From Sphingobacterium thalpophilum (GTDB taxonomy: Bacteria > Bacteroidota > Bacteroidia > Sphingobacteriales > Sphingobacteriaceae), in NCBI GenBank assembly GCA_945868825.1, contig CAMBMM010000001.1, positions 558,001 to 622,000 on the forward strand: a stretch of DNA of 64,000 bases, in the 5' to 3' direction. Within the stretch, counting starts at the first letter, position 1, and every line of letters starts with the position of its first letter. Positions 47,946-57,040 of the stretch are shown here, one piece after another. Under the pieces are notes generated by a model. The model ran no database searches. It saw only the letters and a list, made by a program, of their open reading frames with translations, and was not told where the DNA came from. A program made the translations under genes and the position numbers.

Positions 47946-48608
47946 TTAGCGTAAATCTACCAGTTCTACTCCAGGATATTTTTTCACATCAAAGGTGAAA
48001 AACGTTTCGGCTACTTTTACATTTGGAGCAAATGCTTTAATGCTGTAGGTATACCGATTGCCATTTTTATCAAAAATAATGGCCTGCACAATTTGTTTAG
48101 AGGCTTTATCGATTTGCAGCTTCACCTTAAAAAACGAACGTTTCGTATCTAAAGGGGTTAGTTCAATATTGTGTATTGTTTTTCCAGCTTTTGATTTACT
48201 ATCTCCAGTAAATAAAAACTTAAAGCCTTTCTCGTAAATGGTAAATAAACGAGCAGGGTTCATCGCATCCGATGAGTTATCTACTTCGCTTAATTGAACC
48301 TCTTTATCTGCTTTTAAATAAGTCCATTGGTTTTTACCATCGCTTACCAATTCTTGTGCCTTTAACACTACTTTAAACTTATTGGCTTTGGTTTTTGAAT
48401 AAAGCGTACCTGTTTGGGTTTCTTTTACTTTGGCCTGCGGATTATCGAGTGTGTAGGTAAACTCCGTTTTTATTACGTCGAAAGAACGGTATTTTTTACT
48501 CACTTCGGCCAAAATAATTTTTGCTTTCTCGTCGGTTTGCGCTATTGCTACAAGGCCTATAAAAACAAAAAAAACGGTATTTACTATTAATTTCATATTC
48601 ATTATCAT
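47946..48608 (-). CDS. LolA-like outer-membrane lipoprotein carrier
   Basis: A periplasmic protein of 220 residues with a signal peptide (ending LVAIAQT, cleaved near residue 25) and the LolA-type pattern: IILAEVSKKYRSFDVIKTEF, a strand-rich middle and VIFDKNGNRYTYSI. LolA carries lipoproteins across the periplasm. Three in-frame ATG codons (48608, 48602, 48596) are possible; MKLIVN from 48596 gives a more ordinary signal peptide. It follows ftsK by 5 bases, a known lolA-ftsK neighbour pair. Confidence 0.82.
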   Translation of the reverse strand: MIMNMKLIVNTVFFVFIGLVAIAQTDEKAKIILAEVSKKYRSFDVIKTEFTYTLDNPQAKVKETQTGTLYSKTKANKFKVVLKAQELVSDGKNQWTYLKADKEVQLSEVDNSSDAMNPARLFTIYEKGFKFLFTGDSKSKAGKTIHNIELTPLDTKRSFFKVKLQIDKASKQIVQAIIFDKNGNRYTYSIKAFAPNVKVAETFFTFDVKKYPGVELVDLR

Positions 48609-48613
48609 TAAAT

Positions 48614-51106
48614 TTAGCTCAGGGTGTCCAAAAATTGTTCCAAAGCATATTCATCTGGTATGAGCACTTCACGGGCTTTACTACCCTCAAATGAGCCCAC
48701 AATACCGGCTCCTTCCAATTGGTCGATAATACGACCAGCTCGGTTGTAGCCTAATTTTAATTTACGTTGAATTAATGAGGTAGAACCCTGTTGGTGCATC
48801 ACAATTAATCGTGCAGCATCTTCAAATAAGGGGTCCCGATCATTTGGGTCGAAAACTTTGCTCGAAGCTCCATCGCCGCTTTCGTCTACATATTCAGGCA
48901 ACATCCAGGCCGAATCGTAGCCTTTTTGTGAACCAATAAAATCAGATATACGTTCTATTTCGGGCGTATCTACAAAGGCGCACTGCAAACGGATTAAGTC
49001 GTTTCCGGTAGATAATAACATATCGCCTCGGCCAATCAATTGATCGGCACCTCCGGTATCCAAAATAGTGCGTGAATCTATTTTGGACAACACTCTAAAG
49101 GCCAAACGTGCTGGGAAATTGGCTTTTATGGTACCTGTAATAATATTTACCGATGGACGCTGTGTGGCAATAACCAAGTGAATACCAACCGCACGGGCCA
49201 ATTGAGCTAAACGGGCAATAGGCGCCTCTATTTCTTTACCGGCAGTCATCATTAAATCGGCAAATTCATCAACAATAAGTACGATAAAAGGTAAGAAACG
49301 ATGGCCTTGTTCGGGATTTAACTTACGACCAACAAATTTTTGGTTGTATTCTTTAAGATTACGTACTTGCGCATTTTTCAACAAATCATAGCGTAAATCC
49401 ATTTCTATACACAAGGAATTAAGCGTATTAATTACTTTTTTAGTATCGGTAATAATTGCATCTTCTTCGCCGGGTAATTTGGCTAAGAAATGACGTTCAA
49501 TTTTACGGAAAAGGGTTAACTCTACTTTTTTAGGATCTACCAACACAAATTTTAATTGCGCTGGATGCATTTTATACAGCAAAGAAGCCAAAATACAGTT
49601 AATACCAACAGATTTTCCTTGACCAGTGGCTCCAGCAACCAATAAATGGGGCATTTTAGCTAAATCGGCAATGTACACTTCGTTTGAAATGGTTTTACCC
49701 AAAGCTATGGGCAGCTCCATGGTAGTGTTTTGGAATTTTTCTGTTCCCAATAACGAACGCATAGATACCATATCGGGGTTTTGGTTAGGCACTTCAATTC
49801 CAATGGTTCCTTTACCTGGCATGGGAGCTATGATACGAATACCCAAAGCGGCTAAACTCAGGGCGATATCGTCTTCTAAATTTTTAATTTTAGAAATACG
49901 TACACCCGGCGCTGGAATAATCTCGTACAGGGTTACAGTTGGGCCAATGGTGGCCTTAATTTTATCAATCTCAATGTTGTAGTGATTAAGCGTTTCTACA
50001 ATTTTAGTTTTATTGGCCTCTAATTCTTCGGCGTTTACCGAAATTTTAGCCGAGCCGTAATTCTCCAATAAGTCTAAATGTGGATGCTTATACTGAGATA
50101 ATTCTAATTTAGGGTCAAATGCACCAAACTGTTGCACCAATTCTTCGGCGGTAGCTTCTTCGGGTGTTTTCTCAATAGTCAACTCCGGGCCTTCTGTTGT
50201 GGCTAATATTTCTGGCTCTAAATCATCTTCCAATACTTCTGTTTCTAATTCTAGATCGGCTATTCGGGCATCTTCTTTAGCTAAATCATCTTGAAAACGA
50301 TTGTTTAAGGGGAATTCTACTGGTTCAGATATATTTTCTTCTATCAATTCGTCGGGGCCAACTTCGGGTACCACATATTTTGGCGCACGTTCTGGTAATT
50401 TAAAATCAAAATTATAAGCAATGGTTAACGTGGTTAAACCGGCAAAGGTTAATAAACCAAGTGTACCTACATTCCCTATTTGGGCTTCGAGCAAGCGATT
50501 AGCCCAAAAGCCAAACTCTCCTTCTAGATAATGCGGAAAATCGGTTACAAATGCATGAAAATAAGCCAGGGTTAGCGATACAAATAGTAAAGAGAAGAAA
50601 GAATATGCCAAAGTTTTACCTATTGGAAATAACTTCACTTTAACCAATAAGCGGAAACCCAATACAAACAGCACGAATACAAACAGGAAAGAGGCAACAC
50701 CAAACCACTCGTAAATAAACTGGTGCGACAATAAGGCACCAAACTTACCCATCCAGTTTTGTACAATTCCACCGGCAGCTACTTGAGAATTGGCTAATTC
50801 TGCAGGGGTTTTAAATAGATTAGACCAACCTCCATTGGCATCAATGACGTAGCTCTGGTCGTCTTGCCAAGTGAGTAAATAAGAGGTGAAAGCTACCAAA
50901 AAGTAAGTTGAAAGCAAGAGCATAAACAATCCTAAAACCTTAACCAAACGACCGCCGGCTAGGTTAAATGGATGAAGTTTTTCTTCAACTTTTTCGGTAG
51001 CTTTAGCTGTCCGAGGTCTGGGTTTTACGGTTATAGATTCGTGCTCTTCAGCTTCTGCTGCCGAATTACGTAACGAATTGGATGGTTTAAATTGATTTCC
51101 TTTCAA
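48614..51106 (-). CDS. ftsK: DNA translocase FtsK
   Basis: A DNA pump at the division septum that clears chromosomes and activates XerCD. The 830 residues begin with about four membrane helices (about 50-230), followed by an acidic linker (about 240-330) and the RecA-like motor with Walker A GATGQGKSVGIN and Walker B FIVLIVDEFADLM. GTIKANFPARLAFRVLSKID is typical, and the C-terminal winged helix (gamma) domain reads DNA polarity (SLIQRKLKLGYNRAGRIIDQ). Start ATG 51106. Confidence 0.96.
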   Translation of the reverse strand: MKGNQFKPSNSLRNSAAEAEEHESITVKPRPRTAKATEKVEEKLHPFNLAGGRLVKVLGLFMLLLSTYFLVAFTSYLLTWQDDQSYVIDANGGWSNLFKTPAELANSQVAAGGIVQNWMGKFGALLSHQFIYEWFGVASFLFVFVLFVLGFRLLVKVKLFPIGKTLAYSFFSLLFVSLTLAYFHAFVTDFPHYLEGEFGFWANRLLEAQIGNVGTLGLLTFAGLTTLTIAYNFDFKLPERAPKYVVPEVGPDELIEENISEPVEFPLNNRFQDDLAKEDARIADLELETEVLEDDLEPEILATTEGPELTIEKTPEEATAEELVQQFGAFDPKLELSQYKHPHLDLLENYGSAKISVNAEELEANKTKIVETLNHYNIEIDKIKATIGPTVTLYEIIPAPGVRISKIKNLEDDIALSLAALGIRIIAPMPGKGTIGIEVPNQNPDMVSMRSLLGTEKFQNTTMELPIALGKTISNEVYIADLAKMPHLLVAGATGQGKSVGINCILASLLYKMHPAQLKFVLVDPKKVELTLFRKIERHFLAKLPGEEDAIITDTKKVINTLNSLCIEMDLRYDLLKNAQVRNLKEYNQKFVGRKLNPEQGHRFLPFIVLIVDEFADLMMTAGKEIEAPIARLAQLARAVGIHLVIATQRPSVNIITGTIKANFPARLAFRVLSKIDSRTILDTGGADQLIGRGDMLLSTGNDLIRLQCAFVDTPEIERISDFIGSQKGYDSAWMLPEYVDESGDGASSKVFDPNDRDPLFEDAARLIVMHQQGSTSLIQRKLKLGYNRAGRIIDQLEGAGIVGSFEGSKAREVLIPDEYALEQFLDTLS

Positions 51107-51127
51107 GGACTTTGTTCTTTTGTGCGC

Positions 51128-51135
51128 TACAAATA
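51128..51135 (-). promoter_or_regulatory. -7 box of ftsK
   Basis: TATATTTG on the minus strand, exact consensus, 21 bases before the ftsK ATG. It directly follows the T-run of a hairpin at 51145-51163. Confidence 0.65.
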
Positions 51136-51144
51136 TAAAAAATA

Positions 51145-51163
51145 AGACCTATCCTTTGAATAG
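51145..51163 (-). terminator. Probable terminator of the DUF2851 gene
   Basis: A 6-bp stem, ACCTAT/ATAGGT, followed on the minus strand by CTTATTTTTT. The stem is short, so it may be weak. It overlaps the ftsK promoter region. Confidence 0.5.
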
Positions 51164-51208
51164 GTTTACTTGCTGTGTAAAAATAAATATTAATAGCTTT
51201 TATTCCAT

Positions 51209-52501
51209 CTAATTAGAACTATTTTTCTGTAAAATTTGTGCGCCAATACCGCATGATACACATTTTTTTCTGTCACATGCTGTTTTTTTCAGCTGCAACA
51301 AGCCTTGTGATGCTGCTGCATGTGCTACAGATATACCTACAGCTGCAAACTCTCGAACTACTATATTGTTTTCTGCCGGCATACTTTCTAGTAAATCAAT
51401 GGCCCGTAGTTTATACTTTTCAGCGTTTAAAAATTTACCGTAAGCATATAAAAAAGTAGCAATGGTATTAATTAGTAGTGAATGTACACTGTGTACACCA
51501 AGCTGAACACTGTGTTTGGGACTATGTTTATCGAACCGATAATGGGTTTCCCAATATTCATGTACTGGCAATTCGTGAAATAATTCGTGCAGAGCTAATA
51601 TGCTTTCCGTTTCTAAAACAGTTGAAAACAAATGTGTAGATTTTTGCACCAAAGCCGAAAATTGTGCAATTCTAAGACTTGGAAAGTTTGCTGGGCGGGC
51701 TCTAAAAAATTTCCACAATGTAGGTTCTAAAGGGATTAATTTATGTTTTTGCTGTAAATATGCATATTCTTTTTGGAGCGTTAATGGGTACTTTTCTGTA
51801 AAAGATTCTAGTAATAAACCAGCTTGACCAAATAAGAGCGCATCTACTTGTATAGGCACATTTTTATACTTTGCCAAAAGCAATTGAGGTATACTTTTAG
51901 CTAATAACATAAAAGGAAGGGCATTTAACTTAAAACCAAAAGCAGCAGACAAGCTAGTATAAAAAGCATCGTCCCAACTTCCCTTTAAGCTATTAAGCAA
52001 CTGAATATGTGCATCGGCTTTTTCTTCTAAACGCTGTATAAGCAATCGATACACTTCATGTTTCGTATACAGTTCATCTACCTGAGCTACTTGTGCTGCA
52101 CAAGGTATCCACGATTGAGCCTCAATGAGCTTCCGATAATTAGCTAATAGGTTTTGAGGAATTAAACCTTGTAAAACCAACACCGACAGTTCCGTGCCAT
52201 CAGACCTAAAAACAGCCTTATCATGCTGGTAAACCACATGTAAAATCACATTTTCGTAGGCTTTATCTTTTTCGTGGTGGTGGGCATACCAATCGGATGA
52301 TTTGAGATGCATTTCTACCGAACCTGCCCATAAGGTATCACCAATTTGCAGTTGAACTTCTTCAAAATCGGGGCCAGCGTGGGTATTTTGGTAGCCAATA
52401 CGCACTAATTTTAGTAGATCACCAGCATGGGTAAAAACCGGTCGAGCAAATAGTTGCTTCGATTTCCAAAAGAAATGCAGGAGGTCTTCGTTAAAATCCA
52501 C
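51209..52501 (-). CDS. DUF2851 family protein
   Basis: A 430-residue protein matching DUF2851: LLHFFWKSKQLF near the start, NTHAGPDFEEVQLQIGDTLWAGSVEMH, SSDWYAHHHEKDKAYENVILHVVY, and a C-terminal Cys cluster CDRKKCVSCGIG that may bind zinc. The N-terminal region (HxGPDF...EMHxxSSDW) looks nuclease-like, but no activity is established. It is close to ftsK and pyrF. Confidence 0.85.
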   Translation of the reverse strand: MDFNEDLLHFFWKSKQLFARPVFTHAGDLLKLVRIGYQNTHAGPDFEEVQLQIGDTLWAGSVEMHLKSSDWYAHHHEKDKAYENVILHVVYQHDKAVFRSDGTELSVLVLQGLIPQNLLANYRKLIEAQSWIPCAAQVAQVDELYTKHEVYRLLIQRLEEKADAHIQLLNSLKGSWDDAFYTSLSAAFGFKLNALPFMLLAKSIPQLLLAKYKNVPIQVDALLFGQAGLLLESFTEKYPLTLQKEYAYLQQKHKLIPLEPTLWKFFRARPANFPSLRIAQFSALVQKSTHLFSTVLETESILALHELFHELPVHEYWETHYRFDKHSPKHSVQLGVHSVHSLLINTIATFLYAYGKFLNAEKYKLRAIDLLESMPAENNIVVREFAAVGISVAHAAASQGLLQLKKTACDRKKCVSCGIGAQILQKNSSN

Positions 52502-52528
52502 CCCTGAAAATACGAAATTAACTTTAAG

Positions 52529-53356
52529 TTAAAAATTTATCTTATTTAATTCGATGGCCATTTCTTGTTGCATACGAAGTGCTTCTTCTCGAGCACGTTC
52601 GGCAAAATCAGTACCACTAGAAGCATAAATAATAGAACGAGAGGCGTTTACCAATAAACCACAGTCGCTAGTAATACCAAAATGGCATACATCGGCTAAG
52701 CTACCACCCTGTGCACCCACTCCTGGTACCAATAAAAAATGCTGAGGAGCTAATTTACGAATAGCCGTAAAAGCTTCGCCACGAGTGGCACCCACAACAA
52801 ACATGAGTTGCTCGGGGCTTGCCCAGCTTTGCACCTGACTAATTACTTGCTCAAATAAAGGGTTACTTTCTAGTCCATGATATTGAAAATCGGCACTTCC
52901 ATCATTGGAAGTTAAGGCCAGTACAATGGTCCATTTATCTTTAAAAGCTAAAAAGGGTTTTACAGAATCGCTACCCATATATGGAGCTACCGTAATGGCA
53001 TCAAAACTCATTCCCGACGATTTTCCTTCAAAAAAAGCTTGGGCATAAAGGGTAGAGGTATTGCCAATATCGCCTCTTTTAGCATCTGCAATGCTTAAAC
53101 AATTTTCAGGAATACTTTTCCAGGTTTGCACCAAATCTTGCCAACCGGTCACTCCTCTACTCTCATAAAAGGCTGTATTGGGTTTGTAAGCCACACATAA
53201 ATCGTGGGTAGCATCAATAATTTGTTTATTAAATGCCACTACCGGATTGGGCAAATGCCGTACACATTCGGGTAATAAAGCTACATCGGTATCTAAACCC
53301 ACACATAAAAATGAAAGTTTTTTGCGAATTTGAGCTATAAGTTGGCTGCGGGTCAT
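52529..53356 (-). CDS. pyrF: Orotidine-5'-phosphate decarboxylase (type 2)
   Basis: The last step of UMP synthesis. The 275 residues belong to the type 2 group: the catalytic Asp-x-Lys-x-x-Asp pattern is in SIADAKRGDIGNTS, followed by VAPYMGSDSVKPF and VGATRGEAF. It is longer than the E. coli enzyme (245), as expected for type 2. The gene diverges from rho, 233 bases away; no pyrimidine gene is adjacent, though pyrG is at the left edge. Confidence 0.94.
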   Translation of the reverse strand: MTRSQLIAQIRKKLSFLCVGLDTDVALLPECVRHLPNPVVAFNKQIIDATHDLCVAYKPNTAFYESRGVTGWQDLVQTWKSIPENCLSIADAKRGDIGNTSTLYAQAFFEGKSSGMSFDAITVAPYMGSDSVKPFLAFKDKWTIVLALTSNDGSADFQYHGLESNPLFEQVISQVQSWASPEQLMFVVGATRGEAFTAIRKLAPQHFLLVPGVGAQGGSLADVCHFGITSDCGLLVNASRSIIYASSGTDFAERAREEALRMQQEMAIELNKINF

Positions 53357-53589
53357 AGTAGCATATTTTGAATGAACGAAAATACTTAAAAGATTTTGAG
53401 GTGTTATTAAATTTTATTTTTTTTGAAAATATTGAAATAAATGCATACAATTGTACTCGATATCTCGAATTTATCCCCTTAATCAGGGCAATCGCTGTAA
53501 TTTCTTTTCTAAATTCACGTTTTGTTTTCCTGAGTATTTTGGATAAATATTAACATACAAAAATCCCACATAACATATACTAAATTTTA
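53357..53589. other. Intergenic region between pyrF and rho
   Basis: A 233-base AT-rich region between divergent starts. A spurious 61-codon plus-strand frame crosses it. I see an imperfect palindrome TCGATATCTCGA (near 53457) and a short CCC/GGG hairpin near 53475-53490. A TTTTG near 53520 and TATTTTG near 53537 resemble promoter pieces but do not form a clear -33/-7 pair. No RNA gene recognised. Confidence 0.5.
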
Positions 53590-55146
53590 ATGCTAGAAAT
53601 TAACAAGTTAAACGATATGCTCGTTTCAGAGCTTCGTGAAGTAGCTAATAGCTTAGGCGTAGCCGATACAGATACCCTACGTAAACAAGAACTTATTGAT
53701 CAAATTTTGGAGCAACAGCAAAATGGAGTAACACCGAGTATTCCAACAGACCCTGCCAATGAAGATTTAAAAGTGCGTAAGCGCATTCGTACCCCAAAAA
53801 GTGATTTAGACAGAATGAAGGTGCCTTCAGATGCGGACACCTTGTTTCAAGATTCTTTTGAAGAGGAAACGCAAATGGAAGAGGAACCAATTACTCCTAC
53901 TGAAGAGAAATCTGAAACAGAAGTTGCACCAGATGCAGCGCCCATCGAACAAACTGCACCTAAAGTTGAACGCAAGCCATTCGAACACGGCAATCAAAAT
54001 AAGTCTAAAAAAGAAGAGTTAAACCTCGATTTTGATAATGCGATTATTAATGAGGGTATTTTAGAAATTATGCCTGATGGCTACGGATTTTTACGTTCAT
54101 CAGATTATAATTACTTATCCTCTCCAGATGACATTTATGTATCGCAATCACAAATAAAATTATTTGGACTAAAAACCGGCGATACCGTACGAGGAAGCAT
54201 TCGCCCACCAAAAGAAGGTGAGAAATATTTTCCTTTGGTACGTGTAGAAGCCATAAACGGGCGTATTCCGGCCGATGTTCGCGATCGGGTACCTTTCGAT
54301 TTCTTAACACCATTATTCCCATCAGAACGATTAAATCTGTTTACCGATGCGAATAATCATTCTACCCGAATTATCGATTTATTTACCCCCATTGGTAAAG
54401 GACAGCGTGGTTTAATTGTGGCACAGCCCAAAACAGGTAAAACCATGTTGCTTAAAGATGTGGCCAATGCCATAGCGAAAAACCATCCAGAGGTATATTT
54501 AATTATTTTATTGATTGATGAGCGCCCCGAAGAGGTAACCGATATGGCCCGTAGCGTACGTGCAGAAGTGGTATCCTCTACTTTTGATGAGCCAGCAGAA
54601 CGTCACGTAAAAATTGCCAATATTGTGCTTGAAAAAGCAAAACGTATGGTAGAATGTGGACACGATGTGGTTATTCTACTCGATTCTATTACCCGTTTAG
54701 CTAGAGCCTACAACACTGTTGCACCGGCTTCGGGTAAAATTTTATCGGGTGGTGTTGATGCCAACGCCTTACATAAACCAAAACGCTTTTTTGGAGCAGC
54801 CCGTAAAATTGAAGATGGTGGTTCACTGACCATTTTAGCCACTGCACTTACCGAAACAGGTTCTAAAATGGATGAAGTAATTTTCGAAGAATTTAAAGGA
54901 ACCGGTAACATGGAATTACAATTAGATCGTAAATTATCTAACAAACGTATTTTCCCTGCTATTGATTTAACTGCCTCGAGCACTCGTAGAGACGATTTAT
55001 TGCTAGATAAAGATACCTTACAACGCATCTGGATTTTACGTAATCACTTGGCCGACATGAACTCTCAGGAGGCCATGCAGTTTTTACAAGCTCAAATGAA
55101 GGGTACCCGATCTAACGAAGAGTTTTTGGTGTCAATGAATTCCTAA
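53590..55146 (+). CDS. rho: Transcription termination factor Rho
   Basis: A hexameric RNA helicase that ends transcription. The 518 residues have a Rho_N domain (1 to about 45), a long acidic linker (about 50-148), the cold-shock RNA-binding domain ([20 protein letters not shown]) and the ATPase with Walker [13 protein letters not shown], Walker [14 protein letters not shown] and Q-loop-containing [17 protein letters not shown]. coli Rho is 419 residues; the excess is mostly the linker, an insert seen in Bacteroidota Rho. pssA follows 6 bases later. Confidence 0.97.
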   Translation: MLEINKLNDMLVSELREVANSLGVADTDTLRKQELIDQILEQQQNGVTPSIPTDPANEDLKVRKRIRTPKSDLDRMKVPSDADTLFQDSFEEETQMEEEPITPTEEKSETEVAPDAAPIEQTAPKVERKPFEHGNQNKSKKEELNLDFDNAIINEGILEIMPDGYGFLRSSDYNYLSSPDDIYVSQSQIKLFGLKTGDTVRGSIRPPKEGEKYFPLVRVEAINGRIPADVRDRVPFDFLTPLFPSERLNLFTDANNHSTRIIDLFTPIGKGQRGLIVAQPKTGKTMLLKDVANAIAKNHPEVYLIILLIDERPEEVTDMARSVRAEVVSSTFDEPAERHVKIANIVLEKAKRMVECGHDVVILLDSITRLARAYNTVAPASGKILSGGVDANALHKPKRFFGAARKIEDGGSLTILATALTETGSKMDEVIFEEFKGTGNMELQLDRKLSNKRIFPAIDLTASSTRRDDLLLDKDTLQRIWILRNHLADMNSQEAMQFLQAQMKGTRSNEEFLVSMNS

Positions 55147-55152
55147 GTTTTC

Positions 55153-55842
55153 ATGAAAAAACACATTCCCAATACCATCACCTGCTTAAACTTGCTTACG
55201 GGCTGCATGGGCTTGGTTTGGGCTTTTGAGCAACACTTAAACTGGGCGGCCTATGCCATTGCAGTGAGTGCCCTTTTCGATTTTTTAGACGGCATGCTTG
55301 CACGTTTATTAAAAGCCTACAGCGAAATTGGTAAAGAATTAGATTCTTTAGCCGATGTAGTTAGTTTTGGGGTATTGCCATCGGTAATTGTGTTTCAATT
55401 ATTTAAACAAAGTGGTACAGAAATAACTTGGTTGCCTTATCTAGCTTTCTCCATTGCTGTTTTTTCAGCCTTACGTTTGGCTAAGTTTAATGTTGATACA
55501 CGACAAGCAGAAAACTTTATAGGATTGCCTACACCGGCCAATGCTTTACTTTTGGGTTCATTCCCACTAATCATTACTTCTGATGAACTAGGAATTGGTG
55601 CCGTTATTCAACAGCCCCACGTTTTAGCCATCTTCTGTGTACTTATGAGTGCCCTTTTAGTAGCCGAAATACCACTATTTTCACTAAAATTTAAGCATTG
55701 GGGCTTAAAAGGCAACGAATTCAAATTTGCATTAATCATCTTATCGCTATTCCTATTTCTAATGCTTAAATTTGCTGCTGTACCCTTTATAATTGGGGTA
55801 TACATACTTTTATCCATGATTCAAACCCAGTTAAAAAAATGA
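55153..55842 (+). CDS. pssA: CDP-diacylglycerol-serine O-phosphatidyltransferase
   Basis: Makes phosphatidylserine, the precursor of phosphatidylethanolamine. The 229-residue membrane enzyme has the CDP-alcohol motif DG...AR...G...D...D, in FLDGMLARLLKAYSEIG and ELDSLADVVSFG. About 6-7 hydrophobic helices. It overlaps purS by 4 bases and lies 6 bases after rho, so rho-pssA-purS is likely one transcript. Confidence 0.94.
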   Translation: MKKHIPNTITCLNLLTGCMGLVWAFEQHLNWAAYAIAVSALFDFLDGMLARLLKAYSEIGKELDSLADVVSFGVLPSVIVFQLFKQSGTEITWLPYLAFSIAVFSALRLAKFNVDTRQAENFIGLPTPANALLLGSFPLIITSDELGIGAVIQQPHVLAIFCVLMSALLVAEIPLFSLKFKHWGLKGNEFKFALIILSLFLFLMLKFAAVPFIIGVYILLSMIQTQLKK

Positions 55843-56090
55843 AATTCACTGCACAAATTAATGTAATGCCCCTCAAAGAAATTCTAGACCCCCAAGGTAA
55901 GGCAGTAAGCGGTAGCTTTAAAAATATGGGTTTAAGTGAGATACAACAGGTACGTATTGGCAAACACATTGAATTAGAAATTGATGCACCAAGTGAAGCT
56001 CTTGCAAAAGATAAAGTAGAAGAAGCTTGCAAAAAATTACTAGCTAACCTCATTATGGAAAGCTACGAATACACCCTAAAGGCCATTTAA
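55839..56090 (+). CDS. purS: Phosphoribosylformylglycinamidine synthase subunit PurS
   Basis: A small (83-residue) subunit of FGAM synthase, which works with PurQ and short PurL in purine synthesis. It has the PurS pattern: INVMPLKEILDPQGKAV, GLSEIQQVRIGKHIELEID and ACKKLLANLIMESYEY. No purL or purQ is next to it; it is coupled to pssA by a 4-base overlap. Its 3' end overlaps the convergent HPt gene by 15 bases. Confidence 0.9.
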   Translation: MKFTAQINVMPLKEILDPQGKAVSGSFKNMGLSEIQQVRIGKHIELEIDAPSEALAKDKVEEACKKLLANLIMESYEYTLKAI

Positions 56091-56465
56091 ATCAGCCAAT
56101 TCTTTTCGCAAGAGGAGCAACTTTTCAAATAAAGTAGTACTGGCTATTTGCACCTGTTTAAATAGTGGAGCAATTTGTTCCAAATCTCTCCCAGATCGGG
56201 CAATGGTTTCAATCTTAGCCATTTCATCTTTCGTATCATCGGCACCAATAAAGGCAAAGGTTGGTCGTATTTTATGGGAAATTTCTGCCACAGTCCGCCA
56301 ATCTTCCACAAGCAGGGCTTGGTCTATTTCTGCTAAATATGCTGGCGTTTGTTTCAGAAAGATATCCATCATTTCAATCATAAACTCTGCATTTCCATCA
56401 GCAATATCTTGTAAATATGCTAAACTAAGGCTAGGCTTATTAAATTTAGGTGATTCTTTTTCCAT
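56076..56465 (-). CDS. HPt-domain phosphotransfer protein
   Basis: A stand-alone histidine phosphotransfer protein of 129 residues. The helical bundle begins at LQDIADGNAEFMIEMMDIF, and the phospho-accepting His is in EISHKIRPTFAFIGADD (family pattern xHxLKG). It would relay phosphate between response-regulator receivers and hybrid kinases. No kinase or regulator gene is nearby. It is followed on the minus strand by the 3' end of purS; folK lies upstream (2-base gap), so it may be co-transcribed with folK. Confidence 0.85.
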   Translation of the reverse strand: MEKESPKFNKPSLSLAYLQDIADGNAEFMIEMMDIFLKQTPAYLAEIDQALLVEDWRTVAEISHKIRPTFAFIGADDTKDEMAKIETIARSGRDLEQIAPLFKQVQIASTTLFEKLLLLRKELADLNGL

Positions 56466-56467
56466 AT

Positions 56468-56953
56468 TTAATTGGCTAGTTTACGAACAGATAAATCACT
56501 AGCTAGATTGGCTAAAAGTGTAGAAATAGTTTTTTTCAGAATAGGATGTTCCAAATTTGGTGCCAATTCAGATAAGGGAGCCAAGGCAAAAGCTCTTTCC
56601 TGTAAAAATGGGTGTGGAACTACTAAATTTTCATGATTAATAATCATTAAATCGTAGAACAGAATATCAATATCAATTGTTCTAGCTGCCCACTTTTCGG
56701 CACGTTCTCTACCCATACTGGTTTCAATGGCTAAAATTGCCTGTAAAACAATTTCTGGTTCTAAATTACACGCTACTTTTACTACCTGGTTTAAAAAATC
56801 AGGCTGATCTGTTTTGCCCCAAGCAGCCGTTTGGTAGATAGATGAACTAGCTGAGATAGCGCCTATATTTTTTCCAATATGATTACGGGCATCTGCAAGG
56901 AATTGCAAGGAATTTCCCATGTTACTACCCAACAATAAATACACAACCGACAT
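56468..56953 (-). CDS. folK: 2-Amino-4-hydroxy-6-hydroxymethyldihydropteridine pyrophosphokinase
   Basis: Transfers pyrophosphate from ATP to the pterin in folate synthesis. The 161 residues show the family's LLLGSNMGN start, TIDIDILFYD (metal- and substrate-binding Asp residues) and VVPHPFLQERAFALAPLSEL. A TATATTTG box lies 23 bases upstream of the ATG. The HPt gene follows 2 bases after its stop. Confidence 0.93.
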   Translation of the reverse strand: MSVVYLLLGSNMGNSLQFLADARNHIGKNIGAISASSSIYQTAAWGKTDQPDFLNQVVKVACNLEPEIVLQAILAIETSMGRERAEKWAARTIDIDILFYDLMIINHENLVVPHPFLQERAFALAPLSELAPNLEHPILKKTISTLLANLASDLSVRKLAN

Positions 56954-56976
56954 CTGTTTTTTAAGATAATTTGTAA

Positions 56977-56984
56977 CAAATATA
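56977..56984 (-). promoter_or_regulatory. -7 box of folK
   Basis: TATATTTG on the minus strand, exact consensus, 23 bases before the folK ATG. No TTG at the usual spacing. Confidence 0.6.
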
Positions 56985-57040
56985 GAGATTGATCATCTTT
57001 ATAAATGTATAGTGCATAGATATATAAAATCACTTCCAAA

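Noticed and set aside
53368-53553. A 61-codon plus-strand frame upstream of rho
   Set aside because: Low-complexity AT-rich product with no family pattern, overlapping the pyrF upstream region, and no start signal. Possible but not supported as a gene.
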